Origin: DATDRS01 sp035291605
Lineage (GTDB): Bacteria; Chloroflexota; Anaerolineae; Anaerolineales; UBA6663
Direction: 5' to 3'
DNA: 26,709 bases
Assembly: GCA_035291605.1 (NCBI GenBank)
Contig: DATDRS010000286.1
Location: 1-26,709, forward strand
In this document: positions 8,075 to 14,611 of the stretch, piece by piece
How positions within the stretch are numbered: the stretch's first letter is position 1
Layout of the letters: each line of letters starts with the position of its first letter
Made by a program: the position numbers and the translations under genes
The notes under the pieces: model-generated
What the model saw: the letters and a program-made list of their open reading frames with translations, nothing else
The model's database searches: none
What the model was told of the DNA's origin: nothing

Positions 8075-8080
8075 ATTATA
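8075..8080 (-). promoter_or_regulatory. Perfect -10 box (TATAAT) of pstS
   Basis: TATAAT on the minus strand ends eight bases before the pstS ATG (8064-8066), implying a nearly leaderless mRNA. No recognisable -35 hexamer lies at 16-18 bases, which is typical of promoters needing an activator. PhoB/PhoP-type control is plausible, but I found no clear direct-repeat Pho box. A TACAAT at 8128-8133 on the plus strand sits in the mirror position for the divergent pstB. Confidence 0.4.
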
Positions 8081-8142
8081 GCAATAAACCGGCCATCGCC
8101 CATTACTAATTCCTCCTACTCTTGGAGTACAATCACCCCCGC

Positions 8143-8889
8143 ATGGTCAAAGTCCACGTCGCGCACCTTGACTTCTATTACGGCCCCAAACGGACGCTCC
8201 TGGATGTTTCGATGGAGGTCGCCGAGCGCGAGATCACCGCGCTCATCGGGCCGTCCGGGTGTGGCAAGTCCACCTTCCTCCGCTGCCTGAACCGGATGAA
8301 CGACACCATCGCCGGGACGCGGGTGGCCGGGCAGATTACGCTCGACGGGGAGGACATCTACGCCCCGACGGTGGACGTGGCCGACTTGCGCCGCCGTGTG
8401 GGGCTGGTGTTCCAGAGGCCGAACCCTTTCCCGCAACCCATCTTCGACAACGTCGCCTTCGGCCCGCGCGTGCTGGGGATGAATCAGGACCTGCGGGAGC
8501 GGGTGGAACAGTCGCTGCGCGGCGCGGCCCTGTGGGACGAAGTAAAAGACCAGTTGCACGAGTCGGCCCTCGGATTGTCGCTGGGCCAGCAGCAGCGCCT
8601 GTGCATCGCCCGGGTGCTAGCGGTGGAGCCGGAGGTGATCCTGATGGACGAGCCGTGCTCGGCCCTCGACCCGCTGGCGACGCTGAAGATCGAGGAGCTG
8701 ATGCGCGACCTCAAACAACGCTACACCATCGTCATCGTCACCCACAACATGCAGCAGGCGGCACGCGTCTCTGACCGCACCGGCTTGTTCTGGCTGGGCG
8801 AGTTGGTGGAGTTCGACGTGACCGACAAGATCTTCACCCGCCCGGCCAAGGAAGTGACGGAGAACTACATCACGGGTAGGTTCGGGTAA
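8143..8889 (+). CDS. pstB: Phosphate ABC transporter ATP-binding protein PstB (copy 2)
   Basis: A 248-residue PstB-type ATPase transcribed away from pstS. Walker A is canonical GPSGCGKST (36-44), the Q-loop region is LVFQRPNPFPQPI, Walker B is VILMDEP, and the switch is VTHN (His 201). The ABC signature is LSLGQQQRL (145-153): the second residue of GGQ is changed to Leu-Gly. Copy 1 has the opposite pattern, with a normal LSGGQ but altered Walker A and switch. I chose ATG 8143; a TTG at 8122 would add seven residues. GGAG at 8124-8127 is rather far from the ATG. The next functional gene downstream is phoU, after a gene fragment. It probably shares the PstCA permease, either alternating with copy 1 or pairing with it. 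Confidence 0.92.
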   Translation: MVKVHVAHLDFYYGPKRTLLDVSMEVAEREITALIGPSGCGKSTFLRCLNRMNDTIAGTRVAGQITLDGEDIYAPTVDVADLRRRVGLVFQRPNPFPQPIFDNVAFGPRVLGMNQDLRERVEQSLRGAALWDEVKDQLHESALGLSLGQQQRLCIARVLAVEPEVILMDEPCSALDPLATLKIEELMRDLKQRYTIVIVTHNMQQAARVSDRTGLFWLGELVEFDVTDKIFTRPAKEVTENYITGRFG

Positions 8890-8922
8890 GCGCCCAACGC
8901 TTCGGCTGCGTTCAGGAGAGGA

Positions 8923-8997
8923 GTGCGCATCCTGCCTGCACCTGTGGCGCAGGCACAGGTGAGCGGAGCGAAGCGTCGTCGAAGGATACGCGCGTTT
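8923..8997. repeat. Nested palindromic intergenic element
   Basis: An inner perfect 8-base stem CACCTGTG (8939-8946) and CACAGGTG (8954-8961) encloses a seven-base loop. Outer arms GCGCATCCT and AGGATACGCGC form an imperfect longer stem. The right half (GAGCGGAGCGAAGCG then CGAAGGAT) resembles the element at 1057-1096. It occupies the place where the 5' half of the following phosphatase fragment should be. It has no coding potential and looks like a REP-like dispersed element. Confidence 0.45.
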
Positions 8998-9017
8998 GCG
9001 CGATCCAACGGTTATGA

Positions 9018-9224
9018 AAGTTGTGCGACGACGCGGCGGAGCGCTGCCCGGTCTGGCCCGGCGCGGCACTCAAACGGCAAGTGCCCTTTGACGATCCGGG
9101 TCGGGTGCGGGTGGAAGGCGGCGGCGAGGCCGAGGCGCTGGCGGTGATGCGCCGCGTGCGCGACGAAATGACAAAACGCTGGCCGGAGGTGCTCCAGGAG
9201 GCGGAAAGGACGGCGACCCCATGA
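9018..9224 (+). pseudogene. Low-molecular-weight phosphatase / ArsC-like C-terminal fragment
   Basis: Beginning right after an in-frame TGA (9015-9017), the frame reads KLCDDAAERCPVWPG, then a basic stretch, VPFDDPGR, and finally ALAVMRRVRDEMTKRWPE. This matches the C-terminal half of LMW protein-tyrosine phosphatase/arsenate reductase proteins (VTVCD.AAE.CP.FPG ... F.DPA ... FR.VRDEI). The N-terminal P-loop (CxxNxxRS) is missing; the palindromic element lies there instead. Its TGA overlaps the phoU ATG (ATGA at 9221-9224), the kind of junction seen between intact operon genes. A complete arsC-like gene therefore probably once preceded phoU. An initiation at TTG 9021 is possible but would give an inactive 67-residue peptide. 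Confidence 0.6.
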
Positions 9225-9904
9225 CCTCTTCTATGCGTTTGGTGTTCGACCAAAAATATACGGAGATCCGCGACAACCTACTGCGGATGGGCCAACTCCT
9301 CGACGCGGCGATTGAGCGGTCGCTGACAGCCCTGAAAAACCAGGACGTGAACCTGGCCCGGCAGGTGATCGCCGACGATACAGCCATCAACGACCTGCGC
9401 TTTACGGTGGAAGAGGAATGCCTGGCCCTCATCGCCACCCAGCAGCCGGCCGCCTCCGACTTGCGCGCGGTGATCGCGGCCATGAACCTGGTCAACGACA
9501 TGGAGCGCATGGCCGACCACGCCACCGGCGTCGCCAAGACTGTCCTCCGCATGGGCGCCGAGCCGCTGCTCAAGCCGCTGGGGGACATCCCCAAGATGGC
9601 CGATTTTGCGCGCGACATGCTCCGACGCAGTCTGGACGCTTTCCTGGCGCACGATGTGGAGGCCGCGCGCGCCATCGCCATGCAGGACGACGAGATTGAC
9701 CGCCTCTACAAAGCCGTGTTCGACGAGCTTCTGCAGATCATGATCAAGGACCCGACGACGGTCACGCGAGCGACCTACCTGTTGTGGTGCGCGCACAACC
9801 TCGAGCGCATCGGCGACCGCGTGACGAACATCGCCGAGCGGGTGGTGTTCCTGACCACCGGAACGATGATGGAGTTGAACGTCAAGCCCGGCTTCGAGCG
9901 GTGA
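9221..9904 (+). CDS. phoU: Phosphate signalling regulator PhoU
   Basis: A 227-residue all-helical protein with the two PhoU repeats. The metal-binding E(R)xxDxxxN-type motifs appear as NDMERMADHA in the first repeat and HNLERIGDRVTNIAE in the second. PhoU restrains phosphate uptake through Pst and, in many bacteria, links the transporter to a PhoR-type kinase. The start at ATG 9221 overlaps the stop of the ArsC-like fragment; ATG 9233 (MRLVFDQKY) is an alternative that begins nearer the usual PhoU N-terminus. It is followed 9 bases later by a strong terminator, so it is the last gene of the plus-strand pst segment. Confidence 0.94.
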   Translation: MTSSMRLVFDQKYTEIRDNLLRMGQLLDAAIERSLTALKNQDVNLARQVIADDTAINDLRFTVEEECLALIATQQPAASDLRAVIAAMNLVNDMERMADHATGVAKTVLRMGAEPLLKPLGDIPKMADFARDMLRRSLDAFLAHDVEAARAIAMQDDEIDRLYKAVFDELLQIMIKDPTTVTRATYLLWCAHNLERIGDRVTNIAERVVFLTTGTMMELNVKPGFER

Positions 9905-9913
9905 GAAAAACGG

Positions 9914-9944
9914 AAGGCCCCGCCAGCGCGCGGGGCCTTGTTTT
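9914..9944. terminator. Bidirectional intrinsic terminator between phoU and UDG
   Basis: A nine-base perfect stem AAGGCCCCG (9914-9922) and CGGGGCCTT (9931-9939) has an eight-base loop and is followed by GTTTT on the plus strand. On the minus strand the stem is followed, after a few bases, by a T-run (complement of AAAAA at 9906-9910). It can therefore end both convergent transcripts. The uracil-DNA glycosylase stop codon begins at 9946. Confidence 0.85.
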
Positions 9945-10558
9945 CAGAACAGGCTGAGCTGTTTGGACTCCGGCGCCTCTGGCGCGGGCGCGGGGGCCTT
10001 CTCGGCGGCGGCGATGATCTCCGGCAGTTTCTTGAAGTCGTCCGTCACCGACTGTTTCAGCGAGGGCTGGTGCAGCGCGGCGGCGGGGTGGAACATCGCC
10101 ACCACCAGCCGCCCCTCTACCTGGCGGGCCTGGCCGTGGATCGCCGAAATCTTGGCGTTGGGGAAGAAACGGTACATCGAATACCGCCCCAGCGTGACGA
10201 TGACTTTAGGGTTGATGGCTTTGATCTGCCGGTCCAGATAATCCGCGCAGGCTTCCAGTTCGTCCGGCTCGGGGTCGCGGTTGCCCGGGGGACGGCACTT
10301 CACGACGTTGGTGATGAATACCTGCGCGCGCGTCAGGCCGATGGATTCGAGCAACTCTTCCAGAAACTTGCCCGCCGCGCCGACGAACGGGCGGCCCTGC
10401 TGGTCTTCGTGAAAGCCCGGCCCCTCGCCGATGAACATGATCTGCGCGTCTGCCGGGCCTTCGCCGGGCACAGCCTTCTTGCGCCCGGTGTGCAGCTTGC
10501 ACTTCTGGCAGGCGCTTACTTCGGCGGCGATGACCTTCAGTTCCTCTGCGGCAGACAT
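9944..10558 (-). CDS. Type-4 uracil-DNA glycosylase (4Fe-4S)
   Basis: A 204-residue base-excision repair enzyme that removes uracil from DNA. Four cysteines (C17, C20, C88, C104) fit the iron-sulphur cluster pattern of family 4. Motif A is GEGPGFHEDQQGRPFVG (44-60), where Glu 51 is in the catalytic region. Motif B is HPAAALH (157-163). After an Ala/Pro-rich linker (188-197) the protein ends in QLSLF, which matches the consensus bacterial sliding-clamp-binding peptide. The start is supported by AGGTG on the minus strand about eight bases upstream. It is convergent with phoU and probably monocistronic. Confidence 0.93.
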   Translation of the reverse strand: MSAAEELKVIAAEVSACQKCKLHTGRKKAVPGEGPADAQIMFIGEGPGFHEDQQGRPFVGAAGKFLEELLESIGLTRAQVFITNVVKCRPPGNRDPEPDELEACADYLDRQIKAINPKVIVTLGRYSMYRFFPNAKISAIHGQARQVEGRLVVAMFHPAAALHQPSLKQSVTDDFKKLPEIIAAAEKAPAPAPEAPESKQLSLF

Positions 10559-10793
10559 GGCTTTTTCACCTGTGAGTGTAATGATGAACTGAACGTATAG
10601 CGGAGTGCGGGTTACGTATTCGGCTGATCACCGGAACGGCTGCGCCATACGCGGTGCGTGATGCCTGCTTTGCCCCGCACGCCGGGCAGAGTCCTTCGTG
10701 CAGGGCGTGAGGTTATTATAAGGCGAAATGCAAAATTGAGAGGCTGATCGCGATAGTGAGGCGGAACACGAAATACGGAATACGCCCTGCGCC

Positions 10794-11813
10794 TCACGCA
10801 AACAACGATTTATTTTCCAGAATCCAGTTCCACAGGCGCAGCAGGCCCTCGTCCGGCGCGACGCGCGGGGCCCAGCCGAAATCGGCGCCGGCTTTGGAGA
10901 TATCGCTCAGATACACCTTCTGGTCGCCGGGCCGCCAATCGCCGTAGCGCACCGCCAGGCTGCGCCCGGCGAGCTCCTCCAGGAGCGGCTGGGTCTCCGT
11001 CCATACCGACAGGCTCCGCGCTGCGCCGCCGCCGATGTTGTAGACCTGCCCCGCCGTGCGCTGGATATTCTGCATCGCCCGCTCAAACGCCTGCGCCAGG
11101 TCGTCAACGTAAAGCAGATCGCGCACCTGCTTGCCGTCGCCGTAGATGGTGAAGGGCCGGCCTAGCGCCGCGCAGATGGCGAAGAAGGCGAGCCAGCCCT
11201 GGTCCTCGACGCCGAACTGCCGCGGCCCGTAAATCGCGCTCTGGCGGAACACGACCGTCGGCAGCCCGTAAATGCGGTGATAGTCGCGCACATACTGGTC
11301 GCCCGCGCCCTTCGAACACCCGTAGGGCGAGCAAAAATCCAGCGGCCAACTCTCCGGCACGCCGTTGGGCAAATCGGCGAAGCCATAGCGGCGACCCAGG
11401 TCAACGATTTTCGCTTCCTCCATGCCGCCATAGACTTTGTTGGTGGATGTATAGATGAAGATAGGATTGGTTCCCGCCGCGCGCGCGGCCTCGAGCGTGT
11501 TGAACGTGCCCACTGCGTTGCTCTCGAAGTCCTCACGGGGGTTGACGACCGAACTGGTGACCGCCACCTGGCCCGCCAGGTGGAAGATGGCCTCGTGCCC
11601 TTTGGCCGCCTGCGCAATGGCGTCCGCGTCCCGCACGTCGCCGCGCACCACGGCGAAACCGTCTCCGAAGGAGGCGCGGAGCCAGGCCAGGTTGGCCTCC
11701 GACCCGCGCCGCGAGAAGTTGTCAAAGAGGGTGAGCGTGTGCCCGGCGCGCAAAAAGTGGGCGGTCAGGTTGCAGCCGATGAACCCCGCGCCGCCAGTGA
11801 TGAGAATCTTCAT
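10794..11813 (-). CDS. NAD-dependent sugar-nucleotide epimerase, CDP-paratose 2-epimerase-like
   Basis: A 339-residue extended short-chain dehydrogenase. The NAD site is GGAGFIG (7-13). STNKVYG (123-129) and Y164-GCS-K168 in DFCSPYGCSKGAGDQYV are catalytic, and RQSAIYGPRQFGVEDQGW is the hallmark of the CDP-paratose/tyvelose 2-epimerase subgroup rather than of GalE. Those enzymes convert CDP-paratose to CDP-tyvelose for surface glycans. No other CDP-dideoxyhexose genes are visible here, so the exact substrate is uncertain. The ATG overlaps the rimI stop by four bases (ATGA), making it the last gene of the tsaE-tsaB-rimI transcript, an unusual partner for tRNA-modification genes. Confidence 0.85.
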   Translation of the reverse strand: MKILITGGAGFIGCNLTAHFLRAGHTLTLFDNFSRRGSEANLAWLRASFGDGFAVVRGDVRDADAIAQAAKGHEAIFHLAGQVAVTSSVVNPREDFESNAVGTFNTLEAARAAGTNPIFIYTSTNKVYGGMEEAKIVDLGRRYGFADLPNGVPESWPLDFCSPYGCSKGAGDQYVRDYHRIYGLPTVVFRQSAIYGPRQFGVEDQGWLAFFAICAALGRPFTIYGDGKQVRDLLYVDDLAQAFERAMQNIQRTAGQVYNIGGGAARSLSVWTETQPLLEELAGRSLAVRYGDWRPGDQKVYLSDISKAGADFGWAPRVAPDEGLLRLWNWILENKSLFA

Positions 11814-12394
11814 GCTAGGTCCCGTTCCTGTAAAGCGAGATATTCGGTGCGGATGCGCTGGCGATAAGCCTCGTCCAGGCGAACCGTCATCAACAGCGCA
11901 TCCTCCTTGTTGTCCCGGTAATATTCCTTGCGCCGCCCGACATCTTCAAAGCCGTATTTGTGATACAGGCTTTGCGCGGCGTGATTGCTCGCCCGGACTT
12001 CGAGCGTAGCCGATGCCGCGCCGCGCTCGACGGCGCGCTGGAGCAGGGCCACGAGCAGTCGCCCGCCCCATCCCCGCCCGCGCCGGTCCGGGTGGATGGC
12101 GATCGCGCCGATGTGCGCCTCGTCCACGACCAGCCAGAAACCTGCATAGCCGATCACCGTGCGGGCCGGCCGGCGGCCCATCAACCAACTCAACCATTTT
12201 GGGCGCCAGGGTTCGCCGGAGGGGTCAACGGCGACGATGAAGTGCGCGGCCTGATTTTCAGTCAGCTCGTATTCATATGACGTCGAGCCCCAGGGGACGG
12301 GGAACGACAGGCGGTCAATCTCCGCGACCTGGGAGATGTCCGCCTGTTCCATCGGCGCGAAGTAAACGCGACGATAGCCGTTGGGCTGTCTCAT
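11810..12394 (-). CDS. rimI: Ribosomal protein S18 alanine N-acetyltransferase-like GNAT protein RimI
   Basis: A 194-residue GNAT enzyme. The acetyl-CoA pyrophosphate loop is RRGRGWGGRLL (104-114), preceded by the strand IGAIAIHPD. ASNHAAQSLYHKYGFEDVGRRKEYYRDN (135-162) is the typical C-terminal part of RimI-type enzymes. It is longer than E. coli RimI (about 148), with an insertion near residues 57-78. Its ATG overlaps the tsaB stop by four bases. The linkage tsaE-tsaB-rimI is common in bacteria, which supports the name, although many Chloroflexi GNATs in this position are only assumed to acetylate S18. Confidence 0.82.
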   Translation of the reverse strand: MRQPNGYRRVYFAPMEQADISQVAEIDRLSFPVPWGSTSYEYELTENQAAHFIVAVDPSGEPWRPKWLSWLMGRRPARTVIGYAGFWLVVDEAHIGAIAIHPDRRGRGWGGRLLVALLQRAVERGAASATLEVRASNHAAQSLYHKYGFEDVGRRKEYYRDNKEDALLMTVRLDEAYRQRIRTEYLALQERDLA

Positions 12395-13059
12395 GCCACA
12401 GCGCCTTCAGGCTGGCCGCCGTAGAGAGGGGCCAGCGTCATGGGGTCGTCGAAGCGCTGGCGGCGCAGGCGCTCCCAGCCGATCTCAGCCAGCCAGCCCG
12501 CGCGGCGCAGCGATTGCGCCGGGGAGGCGAGCGTCACCCGGCCTTTGAGCTTGCGCAACGCCTCATGCCCGGCTGCATCCACCTCGCCGCAGACGACGGC
12601 CGGCTCGACGATTTCCGCTGCGAGCGCCGCCCAATCGAGCACGCGCGCTTCGCCCTGCATCCGCCATTCCTTCCCGGACCAATGATACACGGCGGCGGTG
12701 ACGCGCCCGCGCCCGGCCTGGATGACCGCGACGACTTTTTCGGCCTGGGGCGGTTGGGCGCGCATGAGGATCTCAAACGTCGGCACCCCCATGAGGGGGA
12801 GGTTGTTCGCCAGGGCCAGACCTTTCGCCAGTCCCAGCCCGATGCGCAACCCGGTGTACGACCCCGGCCCAAGCGCCACGGCAATGCCTTGCAGCCGGGC
12901 CGGCTCGACGCCCGCGCGTTTCATCATCAGCGCGGTGTTGGGGGCAAGCTCGACCGTGTGATGATCGGCGCAGCGCCACGAGCTTTCCGCGACGACGCTG
13001 ACGCCGTCGTACAGGGCGAGCGAGATAGAGCGGGTGGCAGTGTCAATGGCAAGCAGCAT
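12391..13059 (-). CDS. tsaB: tRNA threonylcarbamoyladenosine complex protein TsaB
   Basis: A 222-residue protein of the ASKHA fold. It begins MLLAIDTATRSISLALYDG, the standard TsaB N-terminus. VELAPNTALMMKRAGV and GIAVALGPGSYTGLRIGLGLAKGLAL are the conserved TsaB motifs. With TsaD and TsaE it attaches threonylcarbamoyl to A37 of ANN-decoding tRNAs; TsaB is the non-catalytic scaffold. I chose ATG 13057-13059 because the family N-terminus starts there; the frame is open to 13113 but those residues are not family-like. The gap to tsaE is 64 bases. TsaD is not in the window. Confidence 0.93.
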   Translation of the reverse strand: MLLAIDTATRSISLALYDGVSVVAESSWRCADHHTVELAPNTALMMKRAGVEPARLQGIAVALGPGSYTGLRIGLGLAKGLALANNLPLMGVPTFEILMRAQPPQAEKVVAVIQAGRGRVTAAVYHWSGKEWRMQGEARVLDWAALAAEIVEPAVVCGEVDAAGHEALRKLKGRVTLASPAQSLRRAGWLAEIGWERLRRQRFDDPMTLAPLYGGQPEGAVA

Positions 13060-13123
13060 GGCAGCGAATAGCAGGCAGCAGATGGCAGATGGCCGCCATC
13101 GGGCATTAGCCATCAGACATCGG

Positions 13124-13627
13124 TTAGCCTCCGAAGGTGGCGCGGCGGAATTCGGCGAGCAGGTGCTCGTAGCGTGCGCCGAGCGCCTCCATCCGGAACC
13201 CGCGCTTGGAGTCGCTCCCAGGGACCCAGCGCAGGCTCAGGTTCAATCGTTCGGAGGGCAAAACTTCCAGGATCCTTTCCGGCCATTCAATCAACATGAC
13301 ACCTTCGGCGTCCAACAGATCGACAAAACCCAGGGCCAGCGCGTCCCGGCCGGCGCTCAAACGGTAGCAATCCAGATGCCAGAGACGCAAGCCATCCGCC
13401 CGGCGGTACTCGTTCACAATTACAAAGGTGGGGCTGGTCACCTGGTCCAGCGCGCCCCAGCCCTGCGCCAGCCCGATGACGAACGTCGTCTTCCCCACGC
13501 CCAACTCGCCGCTGAGGCAGATGAGATCGCCGCTGATCAGGCGCTCGCCGAGCCGCGCGCCGAACCGCAAGGTCTGCTCCGGGGAATGGCTCATGAAATC
13601 GAGCGAATGTTTGTCGAGGATCGGCAT
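13124..13627 (-). CDS. tsaE: tRNA threonylcarbamoyladenosine ATPase TsaE
   Basis: A 167-residue P-loop ATPase. Walker A is GELGVGKTT (40-48). TSPTFVIVNEY, HLDCYRL and LIEWPER are the signature TsaE motifs. It drives turnover of the TsaBD complex during t6A synthesis. It is the first gene of the operon, with a promoter just upstream. A start at ATG 13594 (MSHSPEQT) would remove 11 residues and is possible; I kept the longer form because its ATG is better placed relative to the predicted transcription start. It is divergent from the metallophosphoesterase. Confidence 0.93.
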   Translation of the reverse strand: MPILDKHSLDFMSHSPEQTLRFGARLGERLISGDLICLSGELGVGKTTFVIGLAQGWGALDQVTSPTFVIVNEYRRADGLRLWHLDCYRLSAGRDALALGFVDLLDAEGVMLIEWPERILEVLPSERLNLSLRWVPGSDSKRGFRMEALGARYEHLLAEFRRATFGG

Positions 13628-13648
13628 AGGGTACCCGCCGCGCCGGGC

Positions 13649-13677
13649 ATTATACGTCCCGCGGTGGGGGGCAACAA
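13649..13677 (-). promoter_or_regulatory. Promoter of the tsaE-tsaB-rimI-epimerase operon
   Basis: On the minus strand, TTGTTG (13672-13677), a 17-base spacer and a perfect TATAAT (13649-13654). Transcription would start near 13642, about 15 bases before the tsaE ATG. Confidence 0.65.
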
Positions 13678-13707
13678 GTAAGGGGGGAGGTTGCGGGTTG
13701 CGTGGGT

Positions 13708-13736
13708 TTTACGTCTGGCGCATTCGGTGTTATCAT
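13708..13736 (+). promoter_or_regulatory. Promoter of the metallophosphoesterase gene
   Basis: TTTACG (13708-13713), a 17-base spacer and TATCAT (13731-13736) on the plus strand. The predicted start near 13743 leaves about 11 bases before the ATG at 13754. It lies back-to-back with the tsaE promoter, about 30 bases apart. Confidence 0.5.
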
Positions 13737-13753
13737 CTGCCTGCCTCACGTCT

Positions 13754-14485
13754 ATGCGCGTCCTCATCCTTTCCGACATCCACGCCAATCTGGTTGCGCT
13801 CGAGACCGTCCTCGCCGACGCCAGCGATTACGAGGCCGTCTGGTGTCTGGGCGACCTGGTCGGTTATGGCCCAGACCCCAACGAGTGCGTCACGCGGGTG
13901 CGCGCGCTGCCAAAGCTCAAGTGCCTGATCGGCAACCACGACAAGGCCGTCCTCGGGGACGTTGACCTGAACATCTTCAACTTCGACGCCAGCGCCGCGC
14001 TGCGGTGGACGCAAAACGCGGTCTCGAGCGAAACGCTGGCGTATTTGCGCAACCTGCCGGAGGCGGAGCAGTTCGGCGACTTTACGCTGGTGCACGGCTC
14101 CCCGCGCGAGCCGGTTTGGGAATATATCCTCGACCGCTTCATCGCGCGGGAGAATTTTCCGCTGTTCAACACGAGCTATTGCCTGGTGGGGCATACGCAT
14201 ACGCCGGTCATCTACCGGGAGGCCAACCCCTCGGGCGATTGCCATGAGGAGTCCCCGGATTATTCGCGGCCGCGCGCGCTGAACGGCCAGCGCCTCATCA
14301 TCAACCCCGGCAGCGTGGGGCAGCCCCGAGACAGCGACCCCAAGGCCGCTTACGCCCTCCTGGATACCGAGGCGCTGACCTGGGAGTACCGCCGCGTCCC
14401 ATACGACGTACAGGAAACCCAGCGACGCATGCGGACCGCGAAGCTCCCCGAGCGCCTCGTCACGCGCCTCGCCCTCGGGTGGTGA
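13754..14485 (+). CDS. Calcineurin-like metallophosphoesterase
   Basis: A 243-residue phosphoesterase with the complete di-metal motif set: SDIHANL (Asp 8, His 10), GDLVGYGPDPN, GNHDKAV, LVHGSP and GHTHTPV. Family members (YfcE-like and PrpE-like) hydrolyse phosphodiesters or phosphoproteins; the substrate is unknown. ATG 13754 was chosen because the metal motif begins eight residues in, as in relatives. The frame is open back to 13691, but that part covers the promoter. There is no clear Shine-Dalgarno. It is followed by 126 bases before the next gene. Confidence 0.88.
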   Translation: MRVLILSDIHANLVALETVLADASDYEAVWCLGDLVGYGPDPNECVTRVRALPKLKCLIGNHDKAVLGDVDLNIFNFDASAALRWTQNAVSSETLAYLRNLPEAEQFGDFTLVHGSPREPVWEYILDRFIARENFPLFNTSYCLVGHTHTPVIYREANPSGDCHEESPDYSRPRALNGQRLIINPGSVGQPRDSDPKAAYALLDTEALTWEYRRVPYDVQETQRRMRTAKLPERLVTRLALGW

Positions 14486-14597
14486 TCTGCCCCCGCCCTC
14501 GTTCCGCCCGTTGACGGCGTCCTGCTCCCTCGGGCGATGACCGGGGAGGGAACTTTACCGGCCCCTCCCGCGTCAATCCTGTAGTAACCGGATCAGC

Positions 14598-14604
14598 GAG
14601 GAGG
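14598..14604 (+). promoter_or_regulatory. Strong Shine-Dalgarno of the DUF4349 gene
   Basis: GAGGAGG lies seven bases before ATG 14612. It is one of the best ribosome sites in the window and fixes the start. Confidence 0.8.
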
Positions 14605-14611
14605 AAACCCC

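Noticed and set aside
10559..10793. Possible gene or RNA in the 235-base gap upstream of the UDG gene
   Set aside because: No frame with family resemblance, no tRNA-like cloverleaf and no strong terminator was found. A GTGAGGC/GCCTCAC pairing across 10756-10797 has a loop of 28 bases and no T-run. A TATACG-like box upstream of UDG lacks a -35.
13060..13123. Repetitive GATGGC/GCCATC bases between tsaE and tsaB as a regulatory element
   Set aside because: The short degenerate repeats look like filler common in such genomes, with no stable hairpin or promoter that would split the operon.
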